Part shown: positions 5,310 to 6,092 of the stretch, in pieces
Layout of the letters: every line of letters begins with the position of its first letter
Numbering within the stretch: position 1 is the stretch's first letter
Origin: Rhodospirillales bacterium Alpha_05
GTDB lineage: Bacteria > Pseudomonadota > Alphaproteobacteria > Rhodospirillales > Rhodospirillaceae
Length of the DNA: 6,092 nucleotides
Assembly (NCBI GenBank): GCA_001603335.1
Contig: LUYR01000392.1
Location: 1 to 6,092, forward strand
Direction: 5' to 3'
Translations under genes and position numbers: made by a program
The notes under the pieces: generated by a model
What the model was told of the DNA's origin: nothing
Databases searched by the model: none
The model's input: only the letters and a program-made list of their open reading frames with translations

Positions 5310-6092
5310 GTGACGCGGAAAATTCCCTGCACGATCATGCGCGGCGGCACCAGCAAGGCGGTGTTCCTCCGCGAGTCCGATCTTCCGCAAGACCCGCACG
5401 ACCGCGAGGAGACGATTCTCGCGATCTTCGGCTCCCCCGACCGCCGCCAGATCGACGGCCTCGGCGGCGCCGACCCCCTCACCAGCAAGCTCGCGATCAT
5501 CGGCCCGCCCCCTGCCGGGAGCGACGCGCATTTGAGCTATACCTTCGGCCAAGTGGAGATCGACCGGCCGGAGATCGACTGGCTCAGCCTGTGCGGCAAC
5601 ATCAGCTCGGCGGTCGGCCTCTACGCGGTGCAGGAAGGGCTGGTCGAAGCCACCGCCCCGATCACCCGCGTCGCAGCATTCAACACCAATCTGGGCCGCA
5701 CCCTCTCCATCGAAGTCCCGACCGAGGACGGCGCGGCGGTGGAAGCGGGCGACTACACCGTCCCCGGAGTCCCCGGCAGCGGCGCGCGGATCTTCGTCGA
5801 CTTCCGCGACACCGCGGGCGGCGCGACCGGCCAGCTCCTCCCCACCGGCAACCCCACCGACCGCCTCGACGTCCCCGGTCTCGGCGAACTCGAGGTTTCG
5901 CTCGTCGACATCGGCAACGCGCACGTGTTCGTGCGCGCCGCCGACCTCGGGCTCACCGGCGTCGAGACCGCCGCCGAGATCGACGCCGACAAGCGCCTCC
6001 TCGCCCTGCTCGAAACCATTCGCGGCCTCGCGGCGGAGAAGATGGGGATGATTGCCGACCCCTCCCGTTCGCGCGAGGACAGCCCGGCGACG
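5310..6092 (+). CDS. PrpF family isomerase, methylitaconate-isomerase-like (PrpF-B), 3'-truncated by the window edge
   Basis: An open frame from GTG 5310 to the right edge gives the first 261 residues of about 390. It is a second PrpF-family protein, divergent from PrpF-A. Visible motifs: IMRGGTSKAVFL (9-20), GSPDRRQIDGLGGADPLTSK (41-60) with Lys60, LSYTFGQVEI (75-84), and LCGN (94-97) with Cys95. The catalytic-type Lys/Cys pair is therefore present, spaced 35 rather than 34. RQIDGLGGADPLTSKLAIIG matches what I recall of methylitaconate delta-isomerase (Mii) from nicotinate-fermenting Eubacterium barkeri more than PrpF itself. In lobe two, the DAGNPCVFV of PrpF-A is replaced by DIGNAHVFV (200-208), so the cysteine there is histidine. 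The likely role is isomerising an unsaturated dicarboxylate in the cytosol. It has its own promoter and may lead further genes to the right. The family is certain; the substrate is not. Confidence 0.9.
   Translation, partial: MTRKIPCTIMRGGTSKAVFLRESDLPQDPHDREETILAIFGSPDRRQIDGLGGADPLTSKLAIIGPPPAGSDAHLSYTFGQVEIDRPEIDWLSLCGNISSAVGLYAVQEGLVEATAPITRVAAFNTNLGRTLSIEVPTEDGAAVEAGDYTVPGVPGSGARIFVDFRDTAGGATGQLLPTGNPTDRLDVPGLGELEVSLVDIGNAHVFVRAADLGLTGVETAAEIDADKRLLALLETIRGLAAEKMGMIADPSRSREDSPAT

Noticed and set aside
5277..5924. Open frame on the - strand (215 codons) opposite PrpF-B
   Set aside because: Antisense shadow of a clear PrpF-family gene, low-complexity composition.

Overview
The window is a GC-rich, densely packed stretch of bacterial chromosome, probably from an alphaproteobacterium or another high-GC proteobacterium. 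That placement is inferred only from base composition, strong G/C third-position preference and protein style; no marker gene is present. There are no RNA genes, insertion sequences, CRISPR arrays or phage genes. Seven protein genes fill nearly everything, and the only non-coding stretch of note is the 266-bp gap at 5044-5309.

Layout. (1) On the + strand at 1-1773 lie the 3' part of an MmgE/PrpD-family dehydratase/hydratase gene and, 19 bp later, a lyase of the isocitrate lyase/PEP mutase superfamily carrying the KKCGH catalytic motif. (2) On the - strand, reading from 5043 down to 1766, is a tight four-gene unit: a PrpF-family isomerase (PrpF-A), two short membrane proteins of the chromate-transporter (ChrA/CHR) family, and a zinc-independent quinone-oxidoreductase-type MDR enzyme. 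Its genes overlap by 26 bp, overlap by 4 bp, or are separated by 14 bp. Its last gene overlaps the lyase tail to tail by 8 bp. (3) On the + strand from 5310 to the right edge is a second, divergent PrpF-family gene (PrpF-B), with a GTG start and no 3' end in the window.

Regulation. The gap between the two prpF-like genes holds two face-to-face sigma70-type promoters, each with a perfect TTGACA and a 17-bp spacer. Three copies of a TGTCAAC element, two of them inside an identical 12-bp near-palindrome, sit at exactly 28-bp centre-to-centre intervals across both promoters. This looks like a shared operator for one regulator (the style fits GntR, but that is inference) controlling both directions. 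No regulator gene is in the window.

Function. Two PrpF/methylitaconate-isomerase-type proteins, an MmgE/PrpD-type hydratase/dehydratase and a C-C lyase together suggest breakdown of a branched or unsaturated di- or tricarboxylic acid: isomerise the double bond, hydrate, cleave to pyruvate plus a short acid. The closest known logic is the lower part of nicotinate fermentation (methylitaconate to dimethylmaleate to dimethylmalate to propionate plus pyruvate) or the methylcitrate cycle. The true substrate cannot be read from sequence. The CHR-family pair inside the cluster is a candidate for the transport step, which would be an unusual role for a chromate-type transporter.
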